NCBI RefSeq assembly: GCF_000346465.2
Contig: NC_034009.1
Span: 3,239,803-3,303,802 of the forward strand
Length of the DNA: 64,000 nucleotides
Reading direction: 5' to 3'
DNA from: Prunus persica
Lineage: Eukaryota; Streptophyta; Magnoliopsida; Rosales; Rosaceae
The position numbers and the translations under genes were made by a program. Positions 1 to 10,519 of the stretch are shown here, piece by piece; the stretch's first letter is position 1; every line of letters begins with the position of its first letter. The notes below the pieces were generated by a model. It did no database searches and was not told the origin of the DNA. It worked only from the letters and a program-made list of their open reading frames with translations.

Positions 1-5
1 CTCAC

Positions 6-345
6 CTCCAGGCTTGTCCATGACTATGAGCCAGTGCTCATAGTCGCATCCCGGGAAAAGCGGGGCCATTTCAGTGGGTGGACGGTCACTGAAGTTTGAA
101 CCGGAGTTAAGGGGCGAGTAAGAACCGCCGGAGCGGTTCACCCGGCAGCGGATCGGAGTGTACCGGGTGGTGGCGGTGGGTAATCGGACGGCATGCGAGA
201 GAGGGGCCAGAGAGCGACGGCCGAGTATAAGAGATGGGACGGAGGGAGGCTGGGTGAGTCTGGATGTGGAGAAGAGACGTTTGGGTACGAGGAGAGAGAT
301 TGCGGAGTGGCGAGAGGCGGTGGTGGTGGTTGCGGCGGCGGCCAT
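6..345 (-). CDS. MORF2: MORF2-type plastid RNA editing factor, first exon (partial)
   Basis: Reading the minus strand from the ATG at 345 gives 113 codons plus one base: an Ala/Thr/Ser/Arg-rich N-terminus typical of a chloroplast transit peptide, then NRSGGSYSPLNSGSNFSD, PPTEMAPLFPGCDYEHWL and IVMDKPGG. This is the start of the MORF/DAG domain and is close to Arabidopsis MORF2 (DAL). The exon ends at a GTGAG donor at 5..1, so the rest lies beyond the left edge. MORF proteins bind PLS-class PPR proteins and are needed for C-to-U editing of plastid transcripts. A proline-rich reading in another frame over the same bases is a shadow. MORF2 rather than another MORF rests on the NRSG...PLNSGSNFSD stretch, which is conserved in that member. 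Confidence 0.93.
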
Positions 346-1161
346 GGCAATGGCTCGGACTAGGGTTTGAACCATTTTTGGGGGAATGGGACTGTGGGAG
401 AGGGAGAGTGAGAGTGAGGAAATCAGATGAGGGTTTAGGGTGTCGGGGGATAAGGGTATGAGGAAGTATTTATCTGTTTTTAGGAATTTTGGGTTGGGCC
501 GCTACGGTTACTTTCTGGGCTTTGAATGATGAAGATCAAGTAATCCTTCTGCTTCTCACTAGGCCATATATGAAAGGGTTTGATTCTCACTAGCCCATAT
601 ATTTTCCTGAGTAAAAAGTTAAGAGTAAGATTAACGGTCAAATCTTTCTAGTGGCATAAAGATTGAAATTATCTTGAACATGGTATGCGTTTAATTTAGT
701 AACAACGTGATTTTGTATTGCATATATAGGTTAGGTCAGTTGGTTATGGCAGTACTGAGTTCGTCCTCTTACATCCAAGTTCAAATCCTATTTCCCATTA
801 AATTAGATTAATTTAAAGTAATATAGACTATCGCTTATACAGAAGAACAAAAAAAAACCGTGATTTTGAAGTATTTAATCGGCATGATACTCAATAGGGA
901 CATTGTGCTCTTAGTTAGTATAACTCCTTTTGTGTGAATAATCTTCCATGAGGAAATCATTCCTCCACCTAATAACTAAAGAGTAATTTTACATGATGAC
1001 ATAAATTTATACTACAATAAATAATAGTGAGCACGCATTTGGTATTAAGCAACGATATTGAACAATCACCATATTTGGTAAAAAGAAATAAGCAATGATG
1101 TATTTGCCTAGTAATTTTTATTTTACAGTATTTCTTGCCACTGTAGGCACATTTAATTCTA
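346..1161. other. Intergenic: MORF2 upstream and TLP downstream region
   Basis: No coding sequence is supported. The stretch holds the MORF2 promoter and 5' leader (just above 345) and the 3' side of the thaumatin-like gene. The only structured item I see is the SINE at 716..858. Confidence 0.6.
716..858 (+). repeat. tRNA-derived SINE copy 1
   Basis: It has an A-box-like stretch (GTCAGTTGGTTATGG) and a B-box-like AAGTTCAAATCC. The 3' part contains TAGACTATCGCTTATAC, followed by an A-rich run. It is flanked by a 10-bp direct repeat CGTGATTTTG at 706..715 and 859..868, which fits a target-site duplication. The ACTATCG tail motif recurs in other copies in this window. Confidence 0.7.
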
Positions 1162-2346
1162 TCAAGGACAAAAAGTGATGGCATAGTTAGGTCCACCAGT
1201 ACATGTGAAAGTGCTAGTTTTATCATCAAAAGCATAACTATAAGCTTGAGGGCACTGGCGCTTGAATATCTTTGAATAATCGGTAGGAGGGCATGTATCA
1301 GGGCTCCCGAATGTGCCGGTGCAACAATAATCCGGCCGGTTGAAAGCCAAACACGCACTTTTGCAGGCAATCGCACCGCCATCTGACCCTTTTATAGCCA
1401 ACTCTGCCGGGCAAATACTATTGACATTAGCTGGGCAGCTTGTGGCGCTACATCCACCAGACCCTCCTTGTGGGGCTAATTCGAGAGGCACGTTGAAGCC
1501 GTCAACGAGGCTAATATCGTAGAAATCTTGCCCTCCACCCGGGGCCAGAGTTAATTCTATCAACGATGCTGGTGGGATTGCACCAGCACCATTGCACGCG
1601 ACTTGACCAGAGCCGCAGTCTGCGGTGCCACAAATAAACTTTCCTGTGGCATCTGTGGAGCACTGGGTCCGGCCCCAGAAGCGGCCGGACCATGGGGAAG
1701 GGACATCCAAAGATGAAGAGGCCCCGGATGCTAACTCGAATCCGGTTGAAGATAATTGTGCACCACTCCCCGTTAGGGCTCCTGGCCAAACTGTGTAGGG
1801 GCAACGGTTTGTGAATGTGAATGTAGCTGAATTAGCCCCTGCACGTCATGGAAAATGAATAGGTTCAATGATTTTATGGTAAACATGAAAAAAGAAAAAT
1901 TAATTCTAAATCAGTACAAAATAAATGTTATTAAAATAGTAAATCATATATCAAAACATGTGTTCGAATCCTCAACTTAATCATCAAAATCTTACTGTTG
2001 GTTTCAAGTCTAAACTTTATCATTTTCCTAACATAAACCGTAAATGCTTAAAAATAGGAAATTAAATCCAAACTCAAATATTCAAACATGGACATAGCCA
2101 AGTTAGCTGGAATGGATGTGCTCCCCATTCTACACCCAAGTTCGAATCTCCCCTCCCCGTAGTTTAGATTAGGGTTGTATAAAAAAAATAAAAATAAAAA
2201 TCTAAACACTAGGTTATAAGCACAACATTAAATCCTAATTTCAAACACAATAACATAAACAAAAACCTAACAAAAAAACCTAATGCTTTCTTACCTGATA
2301 GGAAGACAGTGACCAAAAGAAGAGAGAGCAAAGTTTGAGATGCCAT
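1162..2346 (-). CDS. Thaumatin-like protein (PR-5 family)
   Basis: Two exons, 2346..2295 and 1838..1162, give 242 aa. Exon 1 encodes a hydrophobic signal peptide (MASQTLLSLLLVTVFLSG); exon 2 starts GANSATFTFTNRCPYTVWPG. The thaumatin signature is present (GKFICGTADCGSGQVAC), as are all 16 conserved cysteines and the acidic-cleft residues of the REDDD set: R in FWGRTQC, E in IELTL, D in QDFYD and LVDGF, D in GSPDTC. It ends TFTCTGGPNYAITFCP with no vacuolar C-terminal extension, so an apoplastic protein is likely. The family includes antifungal or beta-glucan-binding PR-5 proteins and fruit allergens of the Mal d 2/Pru av 2 type, and the sequence looks close to those. The exact physiological role is not readable from sequence. 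Confidence 0.95.
2087..2200 (+). repeat. tRNA-derived SINE copy 2, in the TLP intron
   Basis: The head TAGCCAAGTTAGCTGGAATG and B box AAGTTCGAATCTCC are followed by GTAGTTTAGATTAGGGTTGT and an A-rich tail. It is nearly the same as the copy at 58291. It lies in the 456-bp intron of the thaumatin-like gene, on the strand opposite to that gene. Confidence 0.65.
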
Positions 2347-2432
2347 GGTTGAGTGGTCTGAAATATTGCTGCTTTGGATCTGATTTTGCCGATGATGCTT
2401 TGGGTGATTGAGAACCCAAGAGGTGGTGGGGG

Positions 2433-2440
2433 TTTAAATA
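2433..2440 (-). promoter_or_regulatory. Probable TATA box of the thaumatin-like gene
   Basis: TATTTAAA on the minus strand lies about 90 bp upstream of the ATG at 2346, a normal plant distance allowing for a leader of about 60 nt. Confidence 0.5.
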
Positions 2441-3424
2441 AGGCTATAAGCCCTGAGAATTGGCTTTAATTAAAAGGAGAAAAAAAAAGAAGGAAAAAAA
2501 TGGAAAATAGTGCATGCATCAAAGCTGGCATGCTTGCCCATAAATTGGTTCATTGTATTTTATATTTCTAATGGATATCATCTCCAGAAAAGGAAAATTA
2601 AGTGGGCTGCGTTGAATTTATAAAGAAATGCGTGAATTTCTTGATTTGTTTTGCTGATTAAATCCCTTACTTTGTGCTAATTACTGCCAAGTGTTACATA
2701 GGACCGGACCCCAATCTTATCTAAACTAAAAATAAAAAATAAACGAAAGAAAAATAAACTATTAATTAATGTTGATTATTTTTCCTGATAGAACTAATAC
2801 GACGGGTTTTGATTTGATTTTAAAACTAAAAAAGTGTAATTTTAAACTAAATCATAGTCAGTTTAGTTTGATTCGATTTGGTCTATATGAAAACCGCATA
2901 AATCGAACCAAATCACCTATACTAATTTTTTTTTTTTTGGCACTTACTTTCTTATTGGTCTCCCACACATCGGCATCAATTTGTAATATATGTTAGTTTG
3001 CTATTTTGGTGGAATATTGAATGTTATTAGGATGTTATAAGTTTAGAAATTGGAATGGTGAATGCAACTTTATAAGTCCTCTTGAAATTGTTCAGATTGT
3101 TTTTTGAGCAACTGTTAAGTTGATGATTTTGGCTTCACAACAAGCTTACAAGAAGTAAGAAATATTTGATGTGCTTGTTTCTACATTCAAGTATAAAGTT
3201 GTGGATGACAAAAAAAAAGCAAAAAAAATGTAATGTTTCATTTCACTTGACTACTAGATTTGGAAAGTGTATAAATACAAGTTCTGTAAAATTTCATCCA
3301 AATCAGAGATCGTTTAGCCACTTGAATGTATTGTAAACATTTCCTTCGATAACATATTGTAAACATTTCCTTCGTTATCGAAAACATCGCGTTCCTATAA
3401 GTTTTATTGCTTATTCAATGTCAA
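2441..3424. other. Intergenic region between TLP and cyanase
   Basis: AT-rich DNA with no supported gene. It should hold the distal promoter of the thaumatin-like gene and sequence beyond the end of cyanase. A 23-base stretch around TTGTAAACATTTCCTTCG is repeated in tandem near 3331..3377. Confidence 0.5.
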
Positions 3425-3980
3425 AGAACTAGGAACTATCAACTATAGGGAAATGCAAAAAGTTTATTAACCAAGGGGGCAAAGTTTATTATCTTCCATG
3501 CAGAGTATGTGCTTCCGACTTTCTTACAACACCATACTATAAACTAAGCTTGCATTTAACAAAGCCAGGAAGCACTAGCAGCTACAGAGCAATACAAGGA
3601 GTGTATTGATAAAAGGGGCATAAGTTTACAAGTTACAACACCTGCCTGAGAATGAGGTAAATTATTTCCATCGCAGCCTTGAATATGTGCGCCAATTTCT
3701 GTCCATAAACATTGAAGATTTTGAGCATAATTAAATAAAGGATCATACATCATGTCAACTGAATAAGATTTTGTTTAGAAAACAGCCAGGAAGCACCAAC
3801 AACTATATGGAAATGCAAGGAGTTTACTGATAAAAGTTTACATCACCTGCTGAAGCATGAGGCTGTACTTTATCATTCCAAATGCAGCCTTGAAACCATG
3901 TGCTCTGACTTCTGTCAATGGAAATGAAACATTGTAAGCACAATTAAAGAAAAATATAGTAAGGGATGTTAACTGAATAT
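3425..3980 (-). repeat. Tandem repeats of the cyanase terminal exon and its flanks
   Basis: Three diverged copies lie side by side. The functional one holds the last exon (3873..3911). A second, offset by about 221 bp, carries an exon-like core at 3662..3698 behind a CAG acceptor. A third, more decayed and shorter, has its core near 3489..3523. Shared landmarks are a CCAGGAAGCA start (3565 and 3786), the AAGTTTA block, the GCAGCCTTGAA core and the downstream AACTGAATA. Small indels in the two outer copies change the frame. Confidence 0.7.
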
Positions 3981-5862
3981 ATGTCGTGGCTCAGACCGAT
4001 AGACATAAAGTATGCAGTATTTCTAAGGGCCAGGAGATATATAGGTAAATAATTTTCAGGTTCTTCAACTGTCAGCCTAGAATCTCAGTGACTCGGCCTA
4101 GAAAGTATACATGCATTTCACAAGCCAAAAATATAATAAACATTTTAAACAGGCCCAGCCTTGTCAGCAGGCCTTGAATTTTCCCAAATTGAACAAATGA
4201 AGAAGGTTAGTATTATCATCTAATCATAGTCCTAGTTCTAAGGTTAATGCTTTACCATTCTAATTTCTCTGTCACCGTATGGGAAAAAGAACAAGAAAAA
4301 AAAAAGCAATATGTCACATGAGCAGTATATTTTGCCAACTGAGATGTGTCAAACTTGCACGCATTAGTTTGATGTTGCTCGTTGTTGCATCTCAAGATTA
4401 GAGCTGAGCATTTTCAACTAGGAAAAACTATAACAAAATTGAATTTCTAAGTCTGCTGCTGCAATAAATTACTAATTCACAACAATTTTTCGCTTAACTT
4501 TCTATTTTTCAATTTTAATTTTCTGCAAGTTACTATCAGAATAAGGCAGCAGTAGCAACTGACCTGCTCAGAATGAGGCAAATATTTCCCATCAAATATT
4601 AGGGCTACCCGGTCCTTGCCATCCACACCTTTAACTTTGTCGACTGAACAGTAGAAATCTATAGCTGACATACTATACATAAAACAAGAATGATCAGTTA
4701 AAGAAACAAAAAAGCAAAATAGATTTTTATAGCCAGGTATATTGGTTAAAACATGTCACATACAAATTTCACAACAGTTTTTGCAACAACCAACTCAGCA
4801 AATTTCATCAATAACTAGTATGTCAAAAACTTTATTGTAATTCTATAGCATTGTGAATCAAGACACAAAGACACAAAATGAAACTTACATGCCATCACCA
4901 AATTCCTCGTTGATAATCTCCTTGATGCTTTCACCAAAATGCATAACTGCTTCATTCAACCTACAGAATTGAAAATCAGCAAATGGAAGGCATACCAGCT
5001 AGAAGGATAATTCATAACTATGAGGAAAGAGTAAGCTCCTTCGACCTATTCTTAACATCAAGATCTTTGTAAAATATGAAGGTAATGAATGTGACTATCA
5101 TGGCGGGTGTTGCATATTACACCTTCCAAGGAACAATATCAGCTTTGCACTGAATTTCAATATCATCATTGTTTCAAATATTTTATCAATATTTTCATTA
5201 TTACACATCTCTTACATTCCAATTGGATTCATGATACCGTGGGACTCAAACTATTTGAGACAGTCAGGAAAAGAAATGCTGGAAAAAAGTTGGGTTCCAT
5301 AGTATCTTCTTTTAGCCTCAATCACATCCATTTTAACACAAGAAAACATGATCCACTTCACCATCAATATACCAATATCAATATGATAACCCATATAATC
5401 CACAGAGACCTTCATCATAGTCTTTAAGTCTTAAGTCAATGATTACAAACAATTAACAACATGGTTTATATATTATATATGTATAAGCCATCCAAACTGC
5501 TTTTCATCACTCCCAAACAAAAACCCATTTGATTATCAGAAGTTGGAACCTAAACTCATGACAAATTAAAGGACACAAATTGAGATGACCCACCTGTAAA
5601 TAGTGGGATCTTGGATCAAATTAGGGTCATAGGACCTCAAGGGTGGAATCATCATCTCCTTAATGAGCTCTTGGGGCAGGCCGGGAAGGGCAGCCTGCAA
5701 CTTAGGGGCAGTTTCAGGCTTGAGCTGAGCTTGGCGCCTCAGAAGCTGAGCAACATACACGTTGGTGAGGCCTATCTCCTTCGCTAGCTGACTATAGGAC
5801 TTGCCAGACTCGCGCTTCAGAGACTGAAGCTGATGGGTTATGATTGCTTTGTTCTCTGCCAT
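3873..5862 (-). CDS. CYN: Cyanate hydratase (cyanase)
   Basis: Four exons, 5862..5594, 4960..4889, 4672..4564 and 3911..3873, give 162 aa with all phases consistent. The N-terminal half is a helix-turn-helix-like domain ([20 protein letters not shown]). The C-terminal catalytic part contains [10 protein letters not shown] and [14 protein letters not shown]. The catalytic triad known from E. coli cyanase (Arg96, Glu99, Ser122) maps to Arg90, Glu93 and Ser116, with identical spacing. The enzyme converts cyanate and bicarbonate to ammonia and CO2 via carbamate, normally as a cytosolic decamer. The last exon encodes only [12 protein letters not shown] and a stop, and lies in a tandemly repeated block. 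The predicted 5' leader is very short, with a TATA-like box about 35 bp above the ATG. Confidence 0.96.
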
Positions 5863-5896
5863 TTCAGTTTTCTTTCACTCTCCATGTCCCTGTGTG

Positions 5897-5904
5897 CTTT
5901 TATA
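5897..5904 (-). promoter_or_regulatory. Probable TATA box of cyanase
   Basis: TATAAAAG on the minus strand lies 35 bp above the ATG at 5862. If used, the leader would be only a few bases long; an upstream alternative cannot be excluded. Confidence 0.4.
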
Positions 5905-6847
5905 GACACATACGCACGGTCACTGTTGGAGCTTTACACATTTTTAAGAGGAAAGCCCAACGATGTTGGGTTGGGTTGGGTTGGGTTTCTTTGGATAAGT
6001 TCTGCTTTACATGATTTCTTTGGATAAGTTTTGGCGGCTAACCTTTATATAATTTCTTCACTAACTCTTGAAAGAGGTTTTAAATTCGAATTCTTTTTTT
6101 TTTTTTTATACTTTTTTTATATGCTTTTATATAATTTTTTTTGGTTGCAATTCAACCAATTTGAATAGTGTTAAGCGAGTTTAAGTGAGAATAATTTTAA
6201 GTAAGCAATCTTTAAGACGAAAAAAAAATTACGAAACTTCGCTTTAATGATGAAAAAGTGGAATTATGTTCATCTCAAGTGAATTCCATTCTTTATTTTA
6301 GGACATTTCCTATTGAGAGGGGCGATAGTATATTAAACTCACATACACTACACGGATGCTAAGACTCGAACCCAGAATTGCTTCAAACCACATAATGGGT
6401 CCTTTGCAAGTGAATTCCATTCATTGAAAATGCATCATGTAATCAACATCCAGAAAAATAAAAAAAAATGAAGAATTCAACAAATTGAATAAAATTCTAA
6501 TGTCCTTAAAAAAAAGGCTAAGTTTTTTGTTTTAAAACATTCCTAACTTTTTTATTTAGGGTTCAAAAAGTCATAGTAAGTGAAACATATTAGCAAATTA
6601 GCAAGAAGATTATTCAAGATTCAAGCAATAGCATACTAGGAATGGCCACATATATTTTAATTGCCTCTTTTAGCCAGGTCACTTTCTCTAGGATTACCTT
6701 GCAAAAGAAGGAACAAATTTACTTCCTTTATAACGGGAACCTAGAGAATCAAATCATATGTGCACCTTCTTAACACCAAAAAAGCTACGCTCTTAATCAC
6801 TCTTTCGTTGTGTCTTTGAGTGGTTGGAACTTGGCTGGGCTATATCC
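5905..6847. other. Divergent intergenic region, cyanase and small membrane protein
   Basis: Contains GTTGG tandem repeats (about 5963..5985) and the SINE at 6292..6406. No further gene is supported. Confidence 0.5.
6292..6406 (-). repeat. tRNA-derived SINE copy with perfect 16-bp target duplication
   Basis: On the minus strand it reads through a B box GGGTTCGAGTCTTAG to ATACTATCGCCCCTCTC, the tail shared by this SINE group. It is bounded by CAAGTGAATTCCATTC at 6276..6291 and again at 6407..6422, a perfect 16-bp target-site duplication as expected for LINE-mediated insertion. A recent insertion is likely because the duplication has no mismatch. Confidence 0.8.
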
Positions 6848-7853
6848 ATGGCTGTCATTAAGGCCACAATGGTTCTTTTCTTCTTGATTGGACTTGTTTT
6901 TTCTCAAGATTGTGCACCTACAGGGTCGTCTGCAAAGAATCTCCCTACTTCTGTCGTTGACATGCCTCGTGGTGAGTTCTTTTTCTGAACCTCGTTGTAC
7001 AAAGGATTTTCTTTTTGTTACTTCAATGCTTTTGAGAGATTGAGAATTAACGGATATAATGTATACATATATATTGTTCCAGGAACTTAACCCTATAGCC
7101 TCGTTTGATGGCTTGGCCTAAACTCGATTCAAATCGAGTATGAGTCATCTCGCCCCTTTAGATGAGAATTCTAAACTCCATTGGATTGTTGTCCAATTAA
7201 TACGTTCAGTCTCGGCATTTATAAGTTCACCAAACATCAGTTATGACATTAATTCAACTAAATTGAAATAGTCGAGCCACCGAACGAGGTTTATATATAT
7301 GCATAAACTACTGTACTTCCTGGCTACATGATTACTATGTGCTTTATTTTTGGCTAGCTTCTAATTGATCCTTAAAAAATACCCGGCATAATGATTTATT
7401 AAGTTAAACTGATTTCTATATACTTTCTTTCATATGATATCAAATTATATGAACACTGAATATTCCTAACTTCAAAGTGACTAATTATATTAACGTACGG
7501 TTTAAACACGTGCAGATCTACATCCATGCAGCCCCACAGATCATCGCATAATGCAAGAAACTGAGCAAGATTTTATGTCAAGCATCAATGAAAACCACTC
7601 TGGGTCGGATGATGAGATCAAGGTCACAACCAAACTATCAAAATCAAAATCAAAATCAAAATCAAAATCAAGGCCGAGGCCAGTCAAAGCTTCACCTGCC
7701 CCTGACACTTCTGGTGCTCCAAAAATAGGATCTATGGAAAAAAATGTTCTTCTCATCGTTGCCATTTTTCTTCTTCTAACAGTTGCTGGTCCTTTTATTG
7801 CGTTGGTCATGCTTGGCATTATTCCATTCTTGTTGTATATGGCGACACGATGA
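6848..7853 (+). CDS. Small secreted/membrane protein of unknown function
   Basis: Two exons, 6848..6971 and 7516..7853, give 153 aa. I do not recognise the family. What can be seen: an N-terminal signal peptide (VIKATMVLFFLIGLVFS, about residues 3-19) followed by a Cys; a second Cys near DLHPCSPTDH; a hydrophilic middle rich in Ser, Glu and Lys with an SKSKSKSKSKSRPRP run encoded by an AAATCA microsatellite; and a strongly hydrophobic C-terminal segment (VLLIVAIFLLLTVAG through LGIIPFLLYM) ending two residues later in TR. It could be a type I membrane protein with almost no cytosolic tail, or a secreted precursor anchored by its C-terminus. The junction is well formed (G/GTGAGT donor, GTGCAG acceptor), which supports a real gene. 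It lies divergently from cyanase. Confidence 0.65.
7641..7670 (+). repeat. Coding microsatellite (AAATCA)5
   Basis: Five perfect hexamers inside exon 2 of the small membrane protein encode alternating Lys-Ser. Copy-number change would alter the protein by whole Lys-Ser pairs without a frameshift. Confidence 0.9.
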
Positions 7854-8284
7854 CCATGACGGGTGAGGAAATAGCGAGCTGTAGGCCTAAGATGATCTGC
7901 TTTGTATATCAACCTGTTTTCTTCCTTTGTTAATTAACCATATCTTATTGAAATTGTTTACTTCAAAAGTGTTTTATTATTATTATTATTATTAAGAGAG
8001 AGGGTGATTCGAACTTGATAAACTTCTTTCAACATGAGTGACATATATTTAGTGAAGTTGATATGTCACTAGATCAAGAGTTAGGTGGTATGATTGGAAA
8101 GTCGCTTAAAGTTATTAGCAAAATAATAAAAGCTATTAAAATTGTTATATTATGAATATCGCATCTAGTTTTTTCTCCATATGTAATAAATCAATTACCA
8201 AAGGCTCAGACATCACTTATGCACATCTAATTAATACTAGAGGGATAAAAGTAAGGATCCGGATCCTCTTGTATGATTTTCTCT

Positions 8285-8697
8285 GTCAGATTTGCTTGAT
8301 TTTCATTCTCCACATGTCACCTTATTAAAATTTAATATAAAGGACTTGACACATCACCTTTAAAATAAAAACTCAATTTATTGCTAGGGAGATTTTGAAA
8401 AAGGCCAAAGGAGAGAGAAATTTTTTAAAAGAAGCCAAAATGGACAAAATTGCCCTTATTTATTTTTGGATTTTCTTAGAAATACTTTACATTTGCATGT
8501 CTTTGATTTGAAAGTTGAGAGGTTTTTCTGTCTTTTTTTAAAAAGCTTTGGCTTTTTTCAAAAGTGAAAGTTTTTTTATGACTAAAACCTAAATTTACTT
8601 TATTTTATTGGCTAAATGATAACGTGTCAAGTTTAAATCCTTTAAATTAAATTTTAATGAGATCACATATGGAGAACGAAAGTCAAACAGATCATGT
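8285..8697. repeat. Long-inverted-repeat (MITE-like) element, interrupted
   Basis: Arms 8285..8354 and 8626..8697 are inverted repeats of about 70 bp (landmarks CATTCTCCACATGT / ACATATGGAGAACG and ATTAAAATTTAAT / ATTAAATTTTAAT). The space between them is filled mainly by another element at 8386..8603. An arm-like fragment recurs near 9925..9975. Non-autonomous and without coding capacity. Confidence 0.65.
8386..8603. repeat. MITE-like element, copy 1, nested in the element at 8285..8697
   Basis: About 218 bp with subterminal inverted repeats TTTTGAAAAAGGCCAAAG (8393 on) and CTTTGGCTTTTTTCAAAA (about 8546 on). Flanked by TTTATTGCT (8377..8385) and TTTATTGGCT (8604..8613), a 9-bp target duplication with one inserted base. 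A second copy with about 90% similarity by eye is at 63221..63433. A 9-bp duplication suggests Mutator-like mobilisation; this is inference. Confidence 0.75.
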
Positions 8698-10251
8698 CCA
8701 AAAATAAATCCCAAACTACAATATCAGTTATCCAATTTATTGGATTATATAGATATATACTGATCCTCTGCACTCGTTGAAGATTCTATTGAGTTTTTAG
8801 TAATTGAAATATCACTATATATAATATTATCTGTCGCATTATTTGATTATATCTAGAATTTATATTTTTCAGTCTCTATTTGAATGATTATAATTTATAC
8901 ACGCAAACCATTCATCTAGATCATGGCCCAAGTCGACAAAATTACGTACTTGGATATTTTGGCATTGTATATTGTTGGCCCTACTGGACAAACTAATACT
9001 GCCAAACAAAGTTTATTCAATGTATATGGACTAGGAAACTTCTGATCAACTATCGTTTAATTTAAACCCATGGTTGGGTGCAACCTAAGATAGATTCCTT
9101 ATTCATAACCCAAAAAAGAAGAAGATAGATTCCTTATTTAACAAAAGAAATAACCATATATTACTATTGGCGCTTTTGCACAATTCAACTTAAACCGTCT
9201 ATCATGTATGTCTTTTTCAACGATCATCTTCTCGCAAAGTATCGTGAGGTTTGAAGATATGTATTTACATATTTTGGGAAAAAAAAATGTTATATTTCTA
9301 TTTAGATCGGTGCACTAGATGCTAGGTTATATTTTATGAGTTATTGACTTATTGAGGTTTGATAAGAGTTTAAATTAGGTTATACCTTGCGGCTCAAAAT
9401 CTTGTGAATTAAGAAAAAATTTGAAGCCAATTAAAGCCTATTTATTTCCTTTTGTGTGAACCATTGCTTGATAGTCAAGTCGAGCCTTGGTGATGAGTAG
9501 AGACAACCCTATATAAGTGCTTTCATCTGACACATTCTCTAACCTTAATCTCATCATAAAGAGAGAACTAAAACCTTTTCTAAGAGAGAGAGAGTAGAAA
9601 TCTTAAGCAGTTCGTGTCTTCTTGTTTATGTTGCTGCCGCCGCTACTGTCGCTGAATGAGTTCAGAGGTTGTGTATTCCAGAAAATGGTGTCAGGTATGT
9701 TTATATGTATTTTAATTTCGTGTGAAAGATTATGGATGCAAACAGAATCTAACCCAAAAAAAAAAAAAAGCTTGCTGAGAGCTAAGATTTTTGGGGTAGA
9801 CATTGCATAAAAAGGAAGAAGAAGAAAAAAAATAGAATAAATTGCTAGAGGACGTTAAGTTTCTCGTTAATCCAATTAGGGCATTTTATTTCTTTTTTAA
9901 GGATGATTTATTAACTTTAAATTTTTAAAATTAAATTTTAATGAAATAGAGTGTGAATAACAAAAGGTCAAGCGGGCAGAAAAATAAAAGCAGATGGTCA
10001 AAAAAGTAAGAAGGGTATAATAAGATTTTTATATATATAACAACTGACAGAGAGTGTGTCTTTTTAATAATATAAACAATAAAAAAGTCAATCATAACTT
10101 TTAACTCTTGTATGGATAACGAAAGTCCCCATTATTGAAGCAACATGATATAAAGAAAACTTGTGTATTGGCATTTTTTAAAAAGAAAAAATACGTTTGT
10201 ATATGTTTGTACAGATACGTTTGCCGAATGAAAAAGCATTCAATCGAGGTC
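8698..10251. other. Intergenic region upstream of the NPF gene
   Basis: No gene is supported. The stretch 9500..9700 (a TATATAAG box, then ACACATTCTC, GAGAGAGAGAGTAG and ATGGTGTCAGG) faintly resembles the right end of a retrotransposon LTR followed by a primer-binding-site remnant, but I cannot find a partner. An arm-like fragment of the element at 8285 lies near 9925..9975. Confidence 0.4.
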
Positions 10252-10260
10252 TATAAAAAG
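10252..10260 (+). promoter_or_regulatory. Probable TATA box of the NPF gene
   Basis: TATAAAAAG lies 90 bp before the ATG at 10342, a typical plant core-promoter arrangement. Confidence 0.55.
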
Positions 10261-10341
10261 GCCATTGGCTTTGGCTAGTGAAGTGGGAAGACCAAGTTCA
10301 ATAAATTACAGAGAGCTAATTAGAGCTGCAGAAAGAAAGGC

Positions 10342-10470
10342 ATGGCAGCTGAAGAAGGAGGACAAAGGGTCGATCAGTACACACAAGATGGGACTGTGGA
10401 TCTTAAAGGAAACCCTGTGCTTCGATCCAAGAGAGGTGGATGGACTGCTTGCTCCTTTGTTGTTGGTACG

Positions 10471-10519
<49 letters not shown>

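Noticed and set aside
138..350. Proline-rich 70-codon reading frame on the minus strand
   Set aside because: It overlaps the MORF2 first exon in another frame; the MORF2 frame carries the conserved domain start.
2101..2155. tRNA gene suggested by A- and B-box-like words
   Set aside because: No cloverleaf can be folded, and the same sequence recurs with an A-rich tail, so it is a SINE.
5107..5427. 106-codon open frame on the plus strand
   Set aside because: It lies in cyanase intron 1 on the opposite strand and shows only low-complexity His/Ile/Asn composition.
7641..7670. Regular short repeats as a CRISPR-like array
   Set aside because: Perfect tandem hexamers without spacers in a plant coding exon; this is a microsatellite.
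7541..7912. Antisense frame with an Asp-Phe repeat run
   Set aside because: The repeat is only the reverse complement of the coding AAATCA microsatellite in the sense gene.
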